Origin: Phytomonospora endophytica
GTDB taxonomy: Bacteria > Actinomycetota > Actinomycetes > Mycobacteriales > Micromonosporaceae
Length of the DNA stretch: 64,000 bases
Assembly (NCBI RefSeq): GCF_014202425.1
Contig: NZ_JACHGT010000011.1
Span: 62,001-126,000 of the forward strand
Direction: 5' to 3'
The notes under the pieces are model-generated. The model saw nothing but the letters and a program-made list of their open reading frames with translations. It ran no database searches and had not been told where the DNA came from. Made by a program: the position numbers and the translations under genes. How positions within the stretch are numbered: position 1 is the stretch's first letter; the number at the start of each line of letters is the position of its first letter. This document shows, one piece after another, positions 32,135-41,353 of this stretch.

Positions 32135-32613
32135 GTGACGATCAGATCCGCCCGGCCGTCGTCGCCCCCGTGATAGGACAACCGGACCGTGCGGTCCCCG
32201 ACGGCGAACTCCAGCTCGCACACCTCGGCGGCGGCCAGGCAGGACGCGACCGCCGCGGAGTCGTACTCGGCTCCGCGCGCGGTCAGCCACGACTCGAAGG
32301 CCAGCGCGTCGGCCGGGCCCGTGATCGTCGCGTACGCCGCCCACGGCCAGGCACTGTCCTCACTCGTCGACCAGCCCGCCGGAGCGCCCAGCTCGACACG
32401 GGCGTCGTCGAGATTGCGCATCCGCATGAGCCCGAAGGACCCGCCGACCACACAGCTCCCCAGGCAGCACAACAAGGCCAGGAAACCGCAGGTCAAGGCC
32501 ATGAACGCCTTCGGTCCGCCCTTGCGGAACGCCACGGCGGGGGAGGATCCCTCGTCGGGCTCGTCCCCGGACTCGTCGGGCGGGAGGGCCTCTTCCCCGG
32601 CGCTTTCGGTCAC
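32131..32613 (-). CDS. Hypothetical single-pass membrane protein
   Basis: A 160-aa protein of no family I recognise. It has an acidic N-terminus, one Cys-rich membrane helix near residues 38-58 (MALTCGFLALLCCLGSCVVG) and an outside domain with two cysteines (ASCLAAAEVCELEF). The GTG at 32613 lies 6 nt after TAGACT (32620-32625 on the minus strand), so it is probably leaderless. It is convergent with the GH114-like gene, with overlapping stops, and divergent from mqnC. Confidence 0.72.
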   Translation of the reverse strand: MTESAGEEALPPDESGDEPDEGSSPAVAFRKGGPKAFMALTCGFLALLCCLGSCVVGGSFGLMRMRNLDDARVELGAPAGWSTSEDSAWPWAAYATITGPADALAFESWLTARGAEYDSAAVASCLAAAEVCELEFAVGDRTVRLSYHGGDDGRADLIVT

Positions 32614-32704
32614 GGGAGGAGTCTACGGACGGACCGCCCCAACGGGGCCCGGCTCACACACCCGACCCGGCCGCGCGGCCCGCCCGGCGCGTACCCTCAA
32701 GGCC

Positions 32705-33892
32705 ATGAGCCGGGAGATCGACGAGGTTTTGCAGCGCGCGGCCGACGGCGGGCGGATCAGCCCCGAGGAGGCGCTCGCCCTGTACGAGCAGGCACCCTTC
32801 CACGCGCTCGGCGAGGCCGCCGACGTCGTGCGCCGCCGCCGCTACCCCGACGGCATCGTCACGTACCTGATCGACCGCAACATCAACTACACGAACGTGT
32901 GCGTCACGGCCTGCAAGTTCTGCGCCTTCTACCGCGCCCCCAAGCACAAGGAGGGCTGGAGCCACGACATGGCCGAGATCCTCCGCCGGTGCGCGGAGGC
33001 CGTCGACCTGGGCGCCACGCAGGTCATGCTCCAGGGTGGGCACCACCCCGACTTCGGCGTGGAGTACTACGAGGAGCTGTTCGGCACCGTCAAGGCCGAA
33101 TACCCCGGCCTGGTCATCCACTCCATCGGCCCGAGCGAGATCGGGCACATGGCGAAGGTGTCGGGCGTGTCGATCGAGGACGCGATCACCCGTATCAAGA
33201 CCGCCGGGCTCGACTCCATCGCCGGCGCCGGCGCCGAGATGCTGCCCGAGCGCCCCCGCAGGGCCCTCGCCCCGCTGAAGGAGTCGGGCGAGCGCTGGCT
33301 GGAGATCATGGAGGTCGCGCACCGGCACGGCCTTGAGTCGACGGCGACGATGATGATGGGCACCGGCGAGACCAACGCCGAACGCATCGAGCACCTGCGG
33401 ATGATCCGTGACGTGCAGGACCGCACGGGCGGTTTCCGGGCGTTCATCCCGTGGACCTACCAGCCGGAGAACAACCACCTCAAGGGCCGCACGCAGGCGA
33501 CGACCCTGGAGTACCTGCGGCTGATCGCGGTCGCGCGGCTGTTCTTCGACGAGGTCGCGCACCTGCAGTCGTCGTGGCTGACGACGGGCAAGCCGGCCGG
33601 TCAGCTGTCGCTGCACATGGGCGTCGACGACCTCGGGTCGATCATGCTGGAGGAGAACGTGATCTCCTCGGCGGGCGCCAAGCACCGTTCGCGGCTGACC
33701 GAGCTGGTCGAGCTGATCCGCACCGCCGGGCGTATCCCGGCGCAGCGGAACACCCTCTACGAGCACCTGTCGGTGCACTGGACTCCGGCCGACGACCCGA
33801 CGGACGACCGGGTGCGCTCGCACGTATCCTCGATCGCGCTGCCGATCTTGGAGCGTGACCGGCCCGTGGAAGATCAGCTCGCGAAGAACTAG
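32705..33892 (+). CDS. mqnC: Cyclic dehypoxanthinyl futalosine synthase
   Basis: A 395-aa radical SAM enzyme of the futalosine menaquinone pathway; it cyclises dehypoxanthinyl futalosine. The 4Fe-4S motif CVTACKFC has cysteines at 66, 70 and 73. Family segments include MLQGGHHPDFGVEYYEELF, then MMMGTGETNAERIEHL and FIPWTYQPENNHL. TACCCT (32692-32697) lies 7 nt before the ATG, so it is probably leaderless. It is followed by an amidohydrolase that probably acts in the same pathway, and further on by menG and nuo, giving a menaquinone-respiration neighbourhood. Confidence 0.95.
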   Translation: MSREIDEVLQRAADGGRISPEEALALYEQAPFHALGEAADVVRRRRYPDGIVTYLIDRNINYTNVCVTACKFCAFYRAPKHKEGWSHDMAEILRRCAEAVDLGATQVMLQGGHHPDFGVEYYEELFGTVKAEYPGLVIHSIGPSEIGHMAKVSGVSIEDAITRIKTAGLDSIAGAGAEMLPERPRRALAPLKESGERWLEIMEVAHRHGLESTATMMMGTGETNAERIEHLRMIRDVQDRTGGFRAFIPWTYQPENNHLKGRTQATTLEYLRLIAVARLFFDEVAHLQSSWLTTGKPAGQLSLHMGVDDLGSIMLEENVISSAGAKHRSRLTELVELIRTAGRIPAQRNTLYEHLSVHWTPADDPTDDRVRSHVSSIALPILERDRPVEDQLAKN

Positions 33893-33919
33893 CCCGCGCG
33901 TATAAGAGGTATCGAGAAC

Positions 33920-35197
33920 ATGACGGAGCCCCTCTCCGGGACGAGCGCCCACCGGGCGCGCGTGGTCGTGCCCGTCGACGGCGAGCCGATCGCCGACGGC
34001 GCGGTGATCGTCCGCGACGGTCTGGTCCTCGCGGTGGGCCCGGCCGACGAGCTGCTGCCCGCGCATCCCGGCGCGCGCGTGCGCGAATGGGACGGGACGC
34101 TCACGCCCGGTCTGGTCAACGCTCACACGCATCTGTGCTTCTCGGCCTACGCCGACTTCTACGGCAATGGACTGGCCTTCCCGGAGTGGATCCAGGGCTT
34201 CGCCCGGCAGAACCCGTCGATGACGCCCGAGGACTGGCGGGCCTCGACGGCCGACGGGGTCGCGCGGTCGATCGCGGCCGGTGTCACGGCCGTGTCCGAT
34301 GTGGTCACTCCGGCGGCGTCCTTCGAGGTCCTCCTCTCCTCGGACTTGCGTGGGACCGCCTTCTACGAGGTGGTCGGGGCGGACGACTCCATCTGGGCGG
34401 TGGAGGGCCCGGTGTGGACCGCCGCGCTGGAGGCGGCGATCGGTCAGGTCGGCGGTGGGATGACCGTGGGTGTCAGTCCCCACACCCTGTTCACGCTCAG
34501 CACCTCGGTGCAGGTTGCACTGCTGGCGCTGGCGCGCGAACGGAAACTGCGCCTGCACCCGCACGTCGCCGAGAGCCCCGCCGAGAGCCTGTACGTCCAC
34601 AGTGGATCCGGGCCGTTCGCCGAGATGGTCGCCCGGATCGGCTGGCAGTTCGAGATCCTCGCCAGCGGCGGCACCGGGCACAGCCCGACGCTGCAGAACG
34701 AGGTCCTCGGCGCCCTCGGCGAGGACTGCCACGTCGCCCACGGCGTGCACACCGACGCCGCCGACCGTGCCGCGCTCCGCCGGTACAACACCGCCGTGGC
34801 CCTGTGCGCGCGCTCCAACGCGCGCCTCGAATGCGGGCGGGCGCCCGTCGCCGACTACCGCGCCGAAGGCAACCTCATCGCCGTCGGCACCGACTCCCTC
34901 GCCTCGGCGCCCGACCTCGACATCCTCGGCGAACTGCCCGTCCTGCGGGAGATGGCGCTGTCGCAGGGATCGGGCGAGGAGGACCTCGACCGCTGGCTGT
35001 TCACCGCCGCCACCGCCGGCGGCGCCCGCGCCCTCGGCGGCTTCGCCGAGTACGGCACGATCACGCCCGGAAAACGCGCCGACTTCGCCGTCTTCGCCGC
35101 CGCCGACGCCCGCGCGCCCTACGCCGCGCTCGTCAACGAGGGCGCCGGAACCTGTGTCGCCACGGCCGTCGGCGGCCGTATCGTCCACGGTGGATGA
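33920..35197 (+). CDS. Amidohydrolase, probable aminodeoxyfutalosine deaminase
   Basis: A 425-aa metal-dependent amidohydrolase of the cytosine/adenosine deaminase-like group. The metal site begins VNAHTHLCFSAY. The other ligands lie in LHPHVAESPAES, CHVAHGVHTD and AVGTDSLASAPDLDI. The gene is 27 nt after mqnC. In bacteria using MqnE, 6-amino-6-deoxyfutalosine must be deaminated before MqnB acts, and an amidohydrolase can do this. Neighbourhood and fold favour that role, but sequence alone cannot exclude another nucleoside or s-triazine-like substrate. A -10-like TATAAG (33901-33906) may give it extra transcription. Confidence 0.8.
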   Translation: MTEPLSGTSAHRARVVVPVDGEPIADGAVIVRDGLVLAVGPADELLPAHPGARVREWDGTLTPGLVNAHTHLCFSAYADFYGNGLAFPEWIQGFARQNPSMTPEDWRASTADGVARSIAAGVTAVSDVVTPAASFEVLLSSDLRGTAFYEVVGADDSIWAVEGPVWTAALEAAIGQVGGGMTVGVSPHTLFTLSTSVQVALLALARERKLRLHPHVAESPAESLYVHSGSGPFAEMVARIGWQFEILASGGTGHSPTLQNEVLGALGEDCHVAHGVHTDAADRAALRRYNTAVALCARSNARLECGRAPVADYRAEGNLIAVGTDSLASAPDLDILGELPVLREMALSQGSGEEDLDRWLFTAATAGGARALGGFAEYGTITPGKRADFAVFAAADARAPYAALVNEGAGTCVATAVGGRIVHGG

Positions 35198-35327
35198 TCG
35201 AACACGGTCGGTAACCGACGCTATCAACGGGTTTGGGATAGACCCGCCCTAAGCTGGACGTCCTCTGTGGACGGGGCTATGTTTCCGCCGCGTCAGCATC
35301 TCTTCAAAAGAGGACGGGGGACCCCCT

Positions 35328-37268
35328 ATGAGGTCACCACGATCAGGGGGTGCGCGCGCGGCGGCGGCCGCTTGCGCAGCGGCGACCATGACGGCGCTGT
35401 TCGCCCTCAGCGCGCCCGCCTACGCCGATCCCGACCCGAGCACCGAACCCGCGGCCTCGGGGGAGCCCACGGTCGCGCCCGCGCCCGCCGATCCCGACGT
35501 CAAGCCCATGGCGACCGGCGCCGACCTGTCGGTCAAGGTCCGGTCGAGCGAGTCGACGCCCGGTGGCGCCGCGAACGTCCGCAAGATGATCACCGTCGAG
35601 GTCAAGAACAAGGGCCCGGAGCCCGCCAAGAACCCCGTGGTCACCTTCGCGATCAAGGACTACGACCCTTCCGACGGCTACGAGCTCACCGGCGCCGGCG
35701 ACTTCTGCGACACGGCCCCCACGCCCGCCACCGGTGACGTCGTGTTCACCTGCGACCTCAGCGACAAGCCCGACTACGCCCTCGCCCCGGGCGCGGTCAG
35801 CAACCTCGCGTTCCTCCAGCTGGAGCACGGCATCGGCGCCGAGGGCGACGTCGTCGAAGGCGTCGCGTCGGTCGAGTCGGAGACTCCCGACGACGACGAG
35901 AAGAACAACTCCGCGCCCTTCACGATCACCGTCGTGGACGCCGGCGTCGACGTGTCCGCCTACATCGGCACCGACATGACGATCGACCCCGGCAAGACCG
36001 CCTCCTTCGCCGGGGACGGCTTCGTGCAGGTCTACAACGAGGGCAACACCCCCATCGACGGGATCTCCCTGTCGCTGACGCTGCCCGCGTACGCGTCCTT
36101 CGAGAAGGACTACGGCAACTGCGAGTACAGCGCCGACGGCCGCAAGGCCAACTGCTCCTACGACCACCAGCTCGCCGAGAACCAGGACGGTTTCGCGATC
36201 GCCGACGAGACCCCCTTCCGGATCACCGTGGCGAAGAACGCGCCCGGCCCGCTGAGCATCGGTGACGCCACGGCCACCGCCGCCGCGCTCGGCGTGCTCG
36301 AACCGCAGGAGATGCGCGGGGCCGGCTCCGGGCAGATGCTCACCAAGGCCGACGAGCAGGACGACCAGGCCCCCGGCGACAACGTCGTGAGCTGGGCCGT
36401 GTTCACCACCGCCAACCCCGCCGACGTGAAGGTCACCTCCACCGAGGCCGAGGGCAAGGTCGGCGCGACGGTCTCCGTCGTCGTCGCGGTCGGCAACAAC
36501 GGGCCCGCCGACTCGCCCGGCGGCGCCGAGGTCACCTTCACCGCGCCCAAGGGCACGTCGGTGGTGTCGGCACCCGACGACTGCAAGGAGCAGTCGAAGG
36601 GCGTGTGGGTCTGCACGACCGACGCGACCATCCCCGTCGGCAAGGAGAACAAGGGGACCTTCAAGCTCAAGATCGACGGCGGGACCGTCGAGGACGGCAA
36701 GGCCGAGGTCGTCGCCAGGTTCGCCGACACCGACGAGAAGAACAACGCCGCCGCGGTCGTCGTCAACGTCCTCAGCGGTGGCGGCGGGGGACTGCCCGTG
36801 ACCGGGCAGAACCTGACGATCGCCGGCATCGCCGCGGCCGTGCTGCTCGCCGTCGGTGGCGCACTGGTGCTGCTCGGCCGCAAGCGCCGCGCCGCCGTGG
36901 CGGAAGGCCCCGACGGGTCCGGAGTCGCGGGGGCCGGTCCTGACGCCGGTGCCGGTGGCGGGACCGCCGACGCCGAAGAGGCCGCGGAAGAGGCCGCCGA
37001 AGCGGAGGCCGCGACCGTCGAAGCCGCCGAGGCCGCCGCCGAGAAGGCGGTCGAAGCCGACGAGGCCGCGGCCGCCGGCAGCGCCGACGCCGACGAAGCG
37101 GCCGCGGCCGCCGAAGAGGCCGAGGCCGAGGTGGACGAGGCCGCCGCCGTGGCCGACGAGAAGGTCGCCAAGGCGGAGGCCGAAGAGCCCGCCGCCGCCG
37201 CCGAGGCGGACGCCGACGAGGCGCCGGAAGGCGACGCCGGAACCGGCGACGGCAAGAAGAAGAAGTAA
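35328..37268 (+). CDS. LPVTG surface protein with CARDB/DUF11-like domains and a long Ala/Glu-rich tail
   Basis: A 646-aa exported protein. The signal peptide ends near AYA (residue 35). Several Ig-like CARDB/DUF11-type domains follow, including ADLSVKVRSSESTPGGAANV, VEVKNKGPEPAKNPVVTF and VVAVGNNGPADSPGGAEVTF. At residues 489-493 is LPVTG, then one membrane helix and RKRR, a complete sortase signal. The chain does not end there as usual; it continues for about 125 residues rich in Ala and Glu with coiled-coil character and ends KKKK. The ATG at 35328 follows GGACGGGGGA. Function unknown; position in the menaquinone-nuo block suggests envelope upkeep at most. Confidence 0.85.
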   Translation: MRSPRSGGARAAAAACAAATMTALFALSAPAYADPDPSTEPAASGEPTVAPAPADPDVKPMATGADLSVKVRSSESTPGGAANVRKMITVEVKNKGPEPAKNPVVTFAIKDYDPSDGYELTGAGDFCDTAPTPATGDVVFTCDLSDKPDYALAPGAVSNLAFLQLEHGIGAEGDVVEGVASVESETPDDDEKNNSAPFTITVVDAGVDVSAYIGTDMTIDPGKTASFAGDGFVQVYNEGNTPIDGISLSLTLPAYASFEKDYGNCEYSADGRKANCSYDHQLAENQDGFAIADETPFRITVAKNAPGPLSIGDATATAAALGVLEPQEMRGAGSGQMLTKADEQDDQAPGDNVVSWAVFTTANPADVKVTSTEAEGKVGATVSVVVAVGNNGPADSPGGAEVTFTAPKGTSVVSAPDDCKEQSKGVWVCTTDATIPVGKENKGTFKLKIDGGTVEDGKAEVVARFADTDEKNNAAAVVVNVLSGGGGGLPVTGQNLTIAGIAAAVLLAVGGALVLLGRKRRAAVAEGPDGSGVAGAGPDAGAGGGTADAEEAAEEAAEAEAATVEAAEAAAEKAVEADEAAAAGSADADEAAAAAEEAEAEVDEAAAVADEKVAKAEAEEPAAAAEADADEAPEGDAGTGDGKKKK

Positions 37269-37286
37269 CGGCGCACAGCCGTGACC

Positions 37287-37318
37287 ACGGCGCCCCCACC
37301 GCGAGGTGGGGGCGCCGT
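37287..37318 (+). terminator. Terminator after the surface protein gene
   Basis: A perfect 14-bp stem, ACGGCGCCCCCACC with its complement, around a GCGA loop, begins 18 nt after the stop. There is no long T run. Confidence 0.8.
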
Positions 37319-37389
37319 TCGCGTCGCGGCGTGGACCCCCCAAAACCCCGCCCCCGGCCGATCCGGCCGCGAGTGGCACAGTGGCACCC

Positions 37390-38100
37390 ATGAGCCGAGC
37401 AACCCTCGCCAAGGATCCGCACGAGGTCGCCGAGATGTTCGACGGCGTGGCCAAGCGCTACGACCTGACCAACACCGTCATCTCGCTCGGCCAGGACCGC
37501 CTCTGGCGCAGGGCCACGCGCAAGGCGCTCGCCCTTCGGGCCGGCGACCGCGTCCTCGACCTCGGCGCCGGTACAGGCGTCTCCACTGTGGAGTACACCG
37601 CCGAGGGCGCCTACGCGATCGGCACCGACATCTCTCTCGGGATGCTTCGGGCGGGGCGCCACCGCGGCGTCCCCCTCGTCGCGGGGAACGCGCTCGAACT
37701 TCCCTATCGTGACGGCGTCTTCGACGCCGTCACGATCTCCTTCGCGCTGCGCAACGTGCCCAACACCGAGCGTGCGCTTGCCGAGCTCCTGCGGGTCACG
37801 CGCCCCGGTGGCCGGATTGTTATCTGTGAGTTCAGCCGCGCTTCGTGGGCGCCGTTCCGCTTCGCCTACGAGAACGTCGCGCTGAAGGCCATCCCGCTCG
37901 CGGCCCGCGTCGTCTCCTCCAACCCGGAGGCCTACCAGTACCTCCAGGAGTCGATCCGTGCGTGGCCCGACCAGGCGAAGCTCGCCGGGCTGCTGGGTGC
38001 CGCGGGCTGGTCACGGGCGGCCTGGCGTAACCTCACCGGCGGAGTCGTGGCGCTACACCGCGCCACGAAGCCCGGCGGGAGTTCCCGCAGTACTGACTAA
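37390..38100 (+). CDS. menG: Demethylmenaquinone methyltransferase
   Basis: A 236-aa UbiE/MenG-family methyltransferase; it makes menaquinone from demethylmenaquinone with SAM. Family marks are [16 protein letters not shown] at the N-terminus, SAM motif [34 protein letters not shown], and [25 protein letters not shown] lies 7 nt before the ATG at 37390, so it may be leaderless. It precedes the ggr-nuo operon and completes the late steps of menaquinone synthesis begun by mqnC. Confidence 0.93.
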   Translation: MSRATLAKDPHEVAEMFDGVAKRYDLTNTVISLGQDRLWRRATRKALALRAGDRVLDLGAGTGVSTVEYTAEGAYAIGTDISLGMLRAGRHRGVPLVAGNALELPYRDGVFDAVTISFALRNVPNTERALAELLRVTRPGGRIVICEFSRASWAPFRFAYENVALKAIPLAARVVSSNPEAYQYLQESIRAWPDQAKLAGLLGAAGWSRAAWRNLTGGVVALHRATKPGGSSRSTD

Positions 38101-38137
38101 GGCAAACCTAAGTACATGTCCGCTCCGGTAAGGGTTC

Positions 38138-38143
38138 TAGACT
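38138..38143 (+). promoter_or_regulatory. -10 box of the ggr-nuo operon
   Basis: TAGACT fits the TAnnnT consensus. The implied start of transcription is near 38150, just before the Rex-type operator. No good -35 box is visible. Confidence 0.5.
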
Positions 38144-38154
38144 CGCGCCGGAAG

Positions 38155-38174
38155 CTTGTGAACGCATTCACAAG
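38155..38174. promoter_or_regulatory. Rex (redox) operator at the head of the ggr-nuo operon
   Basis: CTTGTGAA-CGCA-TTCACAAG is a perfect 8-bp inverted repeat containing TTGTGAA-N4-TTCACAA, the known Rex site form. Rex binds DNA when NADH/NAD+ is low and leaves it when NADH is high. The site lies just after the -10 box TAGACT, so bound Rex would block early elongation. The operon downstream encodes NADH dehydrogenase I, a known kind of Rex target. Confidence 0.88.
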
Positions 38175-38202
38175 AAGACGATCACCCTTAGTAGAGGACC
38201 CA

Positions 38203-38295
38203 GTGTGTAAGCCCGCGAGCGAGCCCCCGGCAGACTTCGCCGCACCACTGACCCACCTCGGCGGCCCGGCCGCCGGAAAGGCCGCCGCGTCATGA
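38203..38295 (+). CDS. Possible 30-codon leader ORF coupled to ggr
   Basis: A GTG at 38203 follows AGAGG at 5 nt. The frame encodes 30 residues starting MCKPASEPPADFAAP and stops at 38293-38295, overlapping the ggr ATG (ATGA). Start, ribosome site and overlap are all correct for translational coupling, but open frames this short are common in GC-rich DNA. Confidence 0.35.
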   Translation: MCKPASEPPADFAAPLTHLGGPAAGKAAAS

Positions 38296-39575
38296 GCGAC
38301 AACGCCGTGACCGACACCGCAGACGTCATCGTCGTAGGCGCCGGCCCCGCCGGGTCCGCCTCGGCGTACTACCTCGCCAAACAGGGCCTCGACGTCCTGC
38401 TCCTGGAGAAGACCGAGTTCCCCCGCGAGAAGGTCTGCGGCGACGGACTGACCCCCCGGTCGGTGCGTCAGCTGCTGCGCATGGGAGTCGACACCTCCGA
38501 GAGCGCCGGCTGGGTCCGCAACCGCGGTCTGCGCGTTGTCACGAACAAGACCACCCTCGAAATGGACTGGCCGACCCTGGCGGCCTACCCCAGCTACGGC
38601 CTGACCCGTACGCGCCTCGACTTCGACGACGTCCTCGCCCAGCGGGCGGTGTCCGCGGGGGCCAGACTCGTCACGGCCACCAACGTCCTCGAACCCGTCC
38701 TGGATCGCGCCGGACGGGTCGTCGGCGTTTCGGGGACGCACGGCAAGGACAAGAAGCCCGTCACCTATCGGGCGCCGCTGGTCCTCAGCTGCGACGGGGT
38801 GTCGGGCCGGCTGGCGCTCGCGCTCGGGATCGCCAAGCGCGACGACCGGCCCATCGGCGTCGCCGTCCGCCGGTACTACTACTGCGCCGAGAAGCAGCGG
38901 GACGACTACCTGGAGTCCTGGCTCGAACTGCGCAGCGCCGACAACCCCCAGGTCGCACTGCCCGGCTACGGCTGGATCTTCGGCCTCGGCGACGGGCGCG
39001 TCAACGTCGGCCTCGGTGTACTCAACTCCTCCAGTGGCTTCGGCAAGACCGACTACCGGGCCATGCTCAAGGACTGGCTGAACGCCACTCCCGAGGAGTG
39101 GGGCCTGCGCGGGGAGACCAACGCCGACGGCCCGATCCGCGGCGCGGCCCTCCCGATGGGGTTCAACCGGACGCCCCACTACACTCGCGGGCTGATGCTC
39201 GTCGGCGACTCCGGCGGCATGGTCAATCCCTTCAACGGCGAAGGGATCGCGTACGCGATGGAGAGTGGCGAGGTCGCCGCCGAGATCGCCGCCGACGCTC
39301 TGGCACGTAAGGCCGGACCGCGACGCGAGGAAGCCCTTCGCCGGTATCCGAAGGAACTTCAGCGGCGCTTCGGCGGCTACTACCGGATGGGCGGGATCTT
39401 CGTCGAGCTCATCGGCAACCCGAAGATCATGCGCCTGTGCACCGAGCACGGCCTGAACCACCCGACGCTGATGAAGTTCGTGCTCAAGTTGCTGGCCAAC
39501 CTGACCGAGACTCGCGGCGGCGATCTTCACGACCGTGTGATCAACACCCTCAGCAAGGCGGTACCGTCAGCATGA
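38292..39575 (+). CDS. Geranylgeranyl reductase-family FAD protein (menaquinone side-chain reductase, MenJ-like)
   Basis: A 427-aa flavoprotein. The FAD motif is VIVVGAGPAGSASAYYLA, then the family stretch FPREKVCGDGLTPRSV, the GD motif LMLVGDSGGMVNPFNGEGIA, and the isoprenoid reductase C-terminal half. Family members reduce double bonds of polyprenyl chains; in mycobacteria MenJ saturates one unit of menaquinone. It lies 22 nt before nuoA without a terminator, so it belongs to the nuo operon and shares its Rex control. Electron source unknown. Confidence 0.9.
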   Translation: MSDNAVTDTADVIVVGAGPAGSASAYYLAKQGLDVLLLEKTEFPREKVCGDGLTPRSVRQLLRMGVDTSESAGWVRNRGLRVVTNKTTLEMDWPTLAAYPSYGLTRTRLDFDDVLAQRAVSAGARLVTATNVLEPVLDRAGRVVGVSGTHGKDKKPVTYRAPLVLSCDGVSGRLALALGIAKRDDRPIGVAVRRYYYCAEKQRDDYLESWLELRSADNPQVALPGYGWIFGLGDGRVNVGLGVLNSSSGFGKTDYRAMLKDWLNATPEEWGLRGETNADGPIRGAALPMGFNRTPHYTRGLMLVGDSGGMVNPFNGEGIAYAMESGEVAAEIAADALARKAGPRREEALRRYPKELQRRFGGYYRMGGIFVELIGNPKIMRLCTEHGLNHPTLMKFVLKLLANLTETRGGDLHDRVINTLSKAVPSA

Positions 39576-39597
39576 TGTGGACAAAGGGGACATAGGG

Positions 39598-39963
39598 ATG
39601 TCGCTTTCGCAGTGGGTACCGCTGGTCGTGCTCTTCACGCTGGCCACGCTGTTCGCGCTCTTCTCGGTGACGATCGCGCCTTACATCGGCCCTCGCCGGT
39701 ACAACAAGGCGAAGCTGGAAGCCTATGAGTGCGGTATCGAACCGACGCCGACCCCTCCGGGCGGCTCGCGTTTCCCGGTGAAGTTCTACCTCACCGCGAT
39801 GCTGTTCATCATCTTCGACATCGAGATCGTCTTCCTCTACCCGTGGGCCGTCGCCTTCGACTCGCTCGGCATGTTCGGGTTCGTGGAGATGCTTCTGTTC
39901 ATCGTCACCGTCTTCGTCGCCTACACCTATGTGTGGCGGCGCGGCGGCCTGGACTGGGATTAG
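39598..39963 (+). CDS. nuoA: NADH-quinone oxidoreductase subunit A
   Basis: A 121-aa membrane subunit with three helices. The conserved loop [15 protein letters not shown] carries the family Glu/Cys pair, and [20 protein letters not shown] is the second helix with the DIE motif. I chose ATG 39598 because it follows AAAGGGG and AGGG; an upstream GTG at 39577 would add 7 residues. It is the first nuo subunit gene. Confidence 0.96.
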   Translation: MSLSQWVPLVVLFTLATLFALFSVTIAPYIGPRRYNKAKLEAYECGIEPTPTPPGGSRFPVKFYLTAMLFIIFDIEIVFLYPWAVAFDSLGMFGFVEMLLFIVTVFVAYTYVWRRGGLDWD

Positions 39964-39968
39964 GGACC

Positions 39969-40634
39969 ATGGGCGTAGAGGAAAAGCTCCCCGCCGGCAT
40001 CCTGCTGACAACCGTCGAAGGTGTCGTCAACTGGAGCCGCAAGGCGTCGTTCTGGCCGGCCACCTTCGGCCTGGCCTGTTGTGCCATCGAGATGATGGCG
40101 TCCGGCAGCGCGCGTTACGACCTGGGCCGTTTCGGCATGGAGGTCTTCCGCGCGACTCCCCGGCAGGCCGACCTGATGATCGTCGCCGGGCGGGTGAGCC
40201 AGAAGATGGCCCCCGTCCTCCGCCAGATCTACGACCAGATGCCCGAACCGAAGTGGGTGCTGTCGATGGGCGTCTGCGCCTCGTCGGGCGGCATGTTCAA
40301 CAACTACGCGATCGTCCAGGGCGTCGACCACATCGTCCCCGTCGACATGTACCTGCCCGGCTGCCCGCCGCGGCCGGAGATGCTGATGGACGCGCTGCTC
40401 AAGCTGCACGAGAAGGTCCAGGCCGAGCCCCTCGGGGACAAGCGCCGGGTGATCGTCGCCGAGGAGGACGCACCCGCGGTGCCCCTCGGTTCGATGCCGT
40501 CGAGCTACCGCTTCAACAAGGCCAAGGCCGCCAAGTGGCGCGAGGCCGTCGAAGAGGGCAGCGAGGAGCAGCTGCGCATCACCGAATGGATGGCCGACCG
40601 TGAGGCGATCCGTTCCGGGAAGGGGAAGCGGTGA
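39969..40634 (+). CDS. nuoB: NADH-quinone oxidoreductase subunit B (cluster N2)
   Basis: A 221-aa peripheral-arm subunit that holds the last cluster, N2, next to quinone. Ligands are visible as the double Cys in [12 protein letters not shown] in [14 protein letters not shown] and C in [10 protein letters not shown]. The C-terminal 40 residues are a charged extension usual in actinobacteria. The gene starts 5 nt after nuoA and overlaps nuoC by GTGA. Confidence 0.97.
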   Translation: MGVEEKLPAGILLTTVEGVVNWSRKASFWPATFGLACCAIEMMASGSARYDLGRFGMEVFRATPRQADLMIVAGRVSQKMAPVLRQIYDQMPEPKWVLSMGVCASSGGMFNNYAIVQGVDHIVPVDMYLPGCPPRPEMLMDALLKLHEKVQAEPLGDKRRVIVAEEDAPAVPLGSMPSSYRFNKAKAAKWREAVEEGSEEQLRITEWMADREAIRSGKGKR

Positions 40635-41353
40635 CCGACAAGAGCCAGCCCAACGAGAGCCGTCCGCCGGGCGAACCGGCCGAGCTCTCCGAGCGGGTCC
40701 AGCCGCAGGAGTCCTCGCAGAAGGGCCTGTTCGGCGTCTCCGGCACCGGTGACACCTCCGGCTTCGGCGGACTCGTCCGGCACACGACCGCCGCGTCGGC
40801 GCTGGTGTCGACGCCCCGCCCGTTCGGCGAGTACTTCGACGAGGTCGTCGACATCCTCAACGAGCACGACGAGATCTCCGAGGAGACGATCAAGGCCGTC
40901 GTCGTCGACCGCGGGGAGCTGACGATCCACGTCGCGCCCGACGCGATCCGCGACATCTGCCGGGTCATGCGCGACGACGAGTCGCTGCGCTTCGAGCTGT
41001 GCAACTCGGTGTCCGGGGTGGACTATCCCGACCGCGACACCCGCCTGCACGTCGTCTACCACCTGACGTCGATGACCTACCGGCGCCGCGTGCGCCTGGA
41101 GGTCGCCGTCACTGCCGAGGACCCGCACGTCGACAGCGTCACCAGCGTCTACCCGACCGCCGACTGGCAGGAGCGGGAGACCTACGACATGTTCGGCGTC
41201 GTCTTCGACGGGCACCCGAACCTGACCCGCATCCTCATGCCCGATGACTGGTCGGGTCACCCGCAGCGCAAGGACTACCCCCTGGGCGGCATCCCGGTCG
41301 AGTACAAGGGCGCCGAGATTCCGCCGCCGAATGAGCGGAGGGCGTACAAGTGA
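40631..41353 (+). CDS. nuoC: NADH-quinone oxidoreductase subunit C
   Basis: A 240-aa 30-kDa subunit. The first 75 residues are a low-complexity actinobacterial extension. The conserved part has [20 protein letters not shown], and the family signature is [20 protein letters not shown] followed by [11 protein letters not shown]. The GTG start overlaps nuoB and the end overlaps nuoD, both by 4 bp. Confidence 0.96.
   Translation: MTDKSQPNESRPPGEPAELSERVQPQESSQKGLFGVSGTGDTSGFGGLVRHTTAASALVSTPRPFGEYFDEVVDILNEHDEISEETIKAVVVDRGELTIHVAPDAIRDICRVMRDDESLRFELCNSVSGVDYPDRDTRLHVVYHLTSMTYRRRVRLEVAVTAEDPHVDSVTSVYPTADWQERETYDMFGVVFDGHPNLTRILMPDDWSGHPQRKDYPLGGIPVEYKGAEIPPPNERRAYK

Noticed and set aside
36909-37268. 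The Ala/Glu-rich tail as the result of a frameshift
   Set aside because: The frame is continuous from the LPVTG helix, third positions are G/C as in real genes here, and it ends in a Lys run with a terminator just after.
36158-37402. A minus-strand Ser/Ala-rich frame opposite the surface protein tail
   Set aside because: It is the mirror of the Ala/Glu repeats; the plus strand has the signal peptide, domains and LPVTG in one frame.
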